DNA from: Alphaproteobacteria bacterium
GTDB lineage: Bacteria; Pseudomonadota; Alphaproteobacteria; Micropepsales; Micropepsaceae
NCBI GenBank assembly: GCA_028869725.1
Contig: JAGWRJ010000810.1
Location: 1-8,449 of the forward strand
Length of the DNA: 8,449 nucleotides
Direction of reading: 5' to 3'
Shown: positions 7,502 through 8,449 of the stretch, in pieces
How positions within the stretch are numbered: the stretch's first letter is position 1
Layout: every line of letters starts with the position of its first letter
Program-made: the position numbers and the translations under genes
Notes under the pieces: model-generated
The model's input: the letters and a program-made list of their open reading frames with translations, nothing else
Databases searched by the model: none
Told to the model about the DNA's origin: nothing

Positions 7502-7586
7502 GCCCAGATGGCGGAATTGGTAGACGCGCTAGTTTCAGGTACTAGTATCGCAAGATGTGGAGGTTCGAGTCCTCTTCTGGGCACCA
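7502..7586 (+). tRNA. tRNA-Leu (anticodon CAG)
   Basis: The 85-base sequence folds as a class II tRNA. The acceptor stem pairs GCCCAGA (7502-7508) with TCTGGGC (7576-7582), followed by A and an encoded CCA (7584-7586). The anticodon stem CTAGT/ACTAG (7529-7533 and 7541-7545) encloses the loop TTCAGGT with anticodon CAG (7536-7538), reading CUG codons. A variable arm with ATC-GCAA-GAT follows, then the T stem GGAGG/CCTCT around TTCGAGT. The gene is intact even though an integrase gene lies next to it, as expected when an element inserts at a tRNA 3' end and restores it. Confidence 0.97.
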
Positions 7587-7600
7587 TTTGTTCTTGCGCA
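7564..7600 (+). other. Probable attachment site (attL/attB core) at the tRNA-Leu 3' end
   Basis: P4-type integrases usually recombine within the T-loop and 3' end of a tRNA gene, leaving a duplicated copy of that segment at the far end of the element. The integrase gene starts 190 bases past the tRNA on the same strand, so the core most likely lies in the tRNA 3' third up to just after CCA. The exact limits cannot be drawn because the second copy is outside the window. Confidence 0.5.
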
Positions 7601-7776
7601 GACGTTCGTAGCCGTCCGCCGACGTTCCCAACTATCTGAAATCGCTAAGCTTTGTGTTCGCGCTTGTTCGGGGCCGTTCTTGACAAGCCGACGCGATTGT
7701 TGGTCCTGTGTTGGTCCGGATAGGGGCAAAACGGCTTCCTGTTGGTCCGCTTCGGATCGACGAAAGGAGAGCGTCT
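7587..7776 (+). other. Attachment-arm-like leader between tRNA-Leu and integrase
   Basis: These 190 bases contain no supported gene. They hold two GACGTTC repeats 20 bases apart (7601, 7621) and three TGTTGGTCC repeats (7698, 7709, 7740). A TTGACA at 7680-7685 lacks a recognisable -10 partner. The strong ribosome site AGGAGA at 7765-7770 serves the integrase. Confidence 0.55.
7698..7748 (+). repeat. Three exact TGTTGGTCC direct repeats, candidate integrase arm-type sites
   Basis: Exact nine-base copies lie at 7698-7706, 7709-7717 and 7740-7748. Their starts are 11 and 31 bases apart, close to one and three helical turns, so bound proteins would face the same side of the DNA. Short repeats between an attachment core and the integrase gene are typical of arm-type sites bound by the integrase N-terminal domain. 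The same position, just before the gene, would also permit autoregulation. Function is inferred. Confidence 0.5.
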
Positions 7777-8449
7777 ATGCCGTTGACGGATTTGGAATGT
7801 CGCAGCGCGAAGCCCGGCCCTGTCAGGCGGAAGCTATCGGACGGCGGCGGCCTGCAGCTTTGGATTCAGAGCAACGGGTCGCGGCACTGGCACCTTGCCT
7901 ATCGGTACCGTGGCGAACAGAAACAGCTCTCGCTCGGGCCCTATCCGAGCGTGTCGCTTGCCGAGGCGCGTGATCGACGGGAGGCGGCGCGTAAACTCTT
8001 GCGCAATGGGGCAGACCCCGCCGACCAGCAGCGTCAGGCCGAAGCCGAACGGCAACACCCCAGAGACACCTTCAAAGAAGTCGCGCTTGAGTATGTCGAG
8101 AAGCTCCGCCGCGAAGGGCGGGCGAACGCGACGCTCATCAAGAAGGAATGGCTGCTCGAATTCGCGTATCCGTCGCTCGGCGCCAAGGCCGTCTCCGAAA
8201 TTCGTCCTCTCGATGTACTGCAGGTGCTTCGGCAACCGGAGACACGTGGTTGCTATGAGAGCGCGCGCAGACTGCGCTCGACAATTGGGGCGGTATGCCG
8301 TTACGCGATAGCGACGGCGCGCGCAGAGAACGACCCAACAGCGGCTTTGCGCGACGCCCTCACGCGACCGACTGTCACGCCGCGCGCGGCGATCACGGAA
8401 CCACGAAAATTCGCCGGGCTGCTTCGGGCTATCGACAGCTTCGACGGCC
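7777..8449 (+). CDS. P4-type tyrosine integrase, 3' end cut by the window
   Basis: A site-specific recombinase that inserts and excises genomic islands or satellite elements at tRNA genes. The first 224 residues are present, of about 390-420 expected. Residues 1 to about 85 form the arm-DNA-binding domain (DUF4102 type), with LSDGGGLQLWI at 20-30 and LSLGPYPSVSLAEAR at 51-65. The core-binding helical domain covers about 95-185, with the family block YESARRLRSTIGAVCRYAIA. The catalytic domain is just beginning (FAGLLRAIDSFDG), so the R-H-R-Y active-site residues lie outside and activity cannot be judged. ATG 7777 is supported by AGGAGA six bases upstream and by the family N-terminus. The gene points away from the tRNA, so the element it belongs to extends to the right. 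It shows no internal stop or frameshift in the part seen. Confidence 0.95.
   Translation, partial: MPLTDLECRSAKPGPVRRKLSDGGGLQLWIQSNGSRHWHLAYRYRGEQKQLSLGPYPSVSLAEARDRREAARKLLRNGADPADQQRQAEAERQHPRDTFKEVALEYVEKLRREGRANATLIKKEWLLEFAYPSLGAKAVSEIRPLDVLQVLRQPETRGCYESARRLRSTIGAVCRYAIATARAENDPTAALRDALTRPTVTPRAAITEPRKFAGLLRAIDSFDG

Noticed and set aside
7680..7685. TTGACA as the -35 element of an integrase promoter
   Set aside because: No -10-like hexamer lies 16-18 bases downstream; the perfect -35 alone is not enough.
7587..7776. The short repeats near the integrase as a CRISPR array
   Set aside because: Only three nine-base copies with unequal short spacing; no repeat-spacer structure and no cas gene.
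7557..7973. A 138-codon open frame beginning inside the tRNA
   Set aside because: It overlaps the tRNA and runs in a different frame through the integrase gene, which has a proper ribosome site and family match.

Overview
The window looks like a chromosomal segment from an alphaproteobacterium, at the point where core housekeeping genes meet a tRNA-anchored integrated element. I base the class on the GltB/GltD sequence style, the alphaproteobacterial form of the complex I NDUFA9-like protein, high GC content and GC-rich wobble positions. I cannot place it safely at order level. Almost all genes on the left 7.4 kb read on the minus strand; the tRNA and integrase at the right end read on the plus strand.

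Positions 1-5328 (minus): a gltD-gltB glutamate synthase operon. The small subunit gene gltD (5328-3883) comes first and the large subunit gene gltB (from 3877, running off the left edge) follows after 5 bases. This is the reverse of the E. coli gltB-gltD order. Together the products make glutamate from glutamine, 2-oxoglutarate and NADPH. The 350-base region upstream of gltD carries a perfect 27-base palindrome (5408-5434), the most striking non-coding signal in this half of the window.

Positions 5679-7391 (minus): three small-to-medium genes read toward gltD. In transcription order they are a YbjQ/UPF0145 family protein (7391-7059), a two-helix small membrane protein of unknown function (7048-6764) and an NAD(P)-binding NDUFA9-like Rossmann protein (6635-5679). 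A GC-rich hairpin and a possible 18-codon leader ORF lie between the last two. Another set of overlapping inverted repeats lies at and beyond the end of the NDUFA9-like gene.

Positions 7459-8449 (plus): a tRNA-Leu(CAG) with its own good sigma70-type promoter, then about 190 bases of attachment-site-like DNA, then the 5' part of a P4-type tyrosine integrase gene that runs off the right edge. Three exact copies of TGTTGGTCC lie between the tRNA and the integrase at helical-turn-like spacing and are good candidates for integrase arm-binding or autoregulatory sites. This junction is most likely the left end of a genomic island or satellite-type element inserted at the tRNA 3' end; its cargo lies outside the window.

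I found no CRISPR array, rRNA, transposase or complete novel multi-gene system. The points most worth a second look are the island junction with its phased repeats and the palindrome upstream of gltDB.
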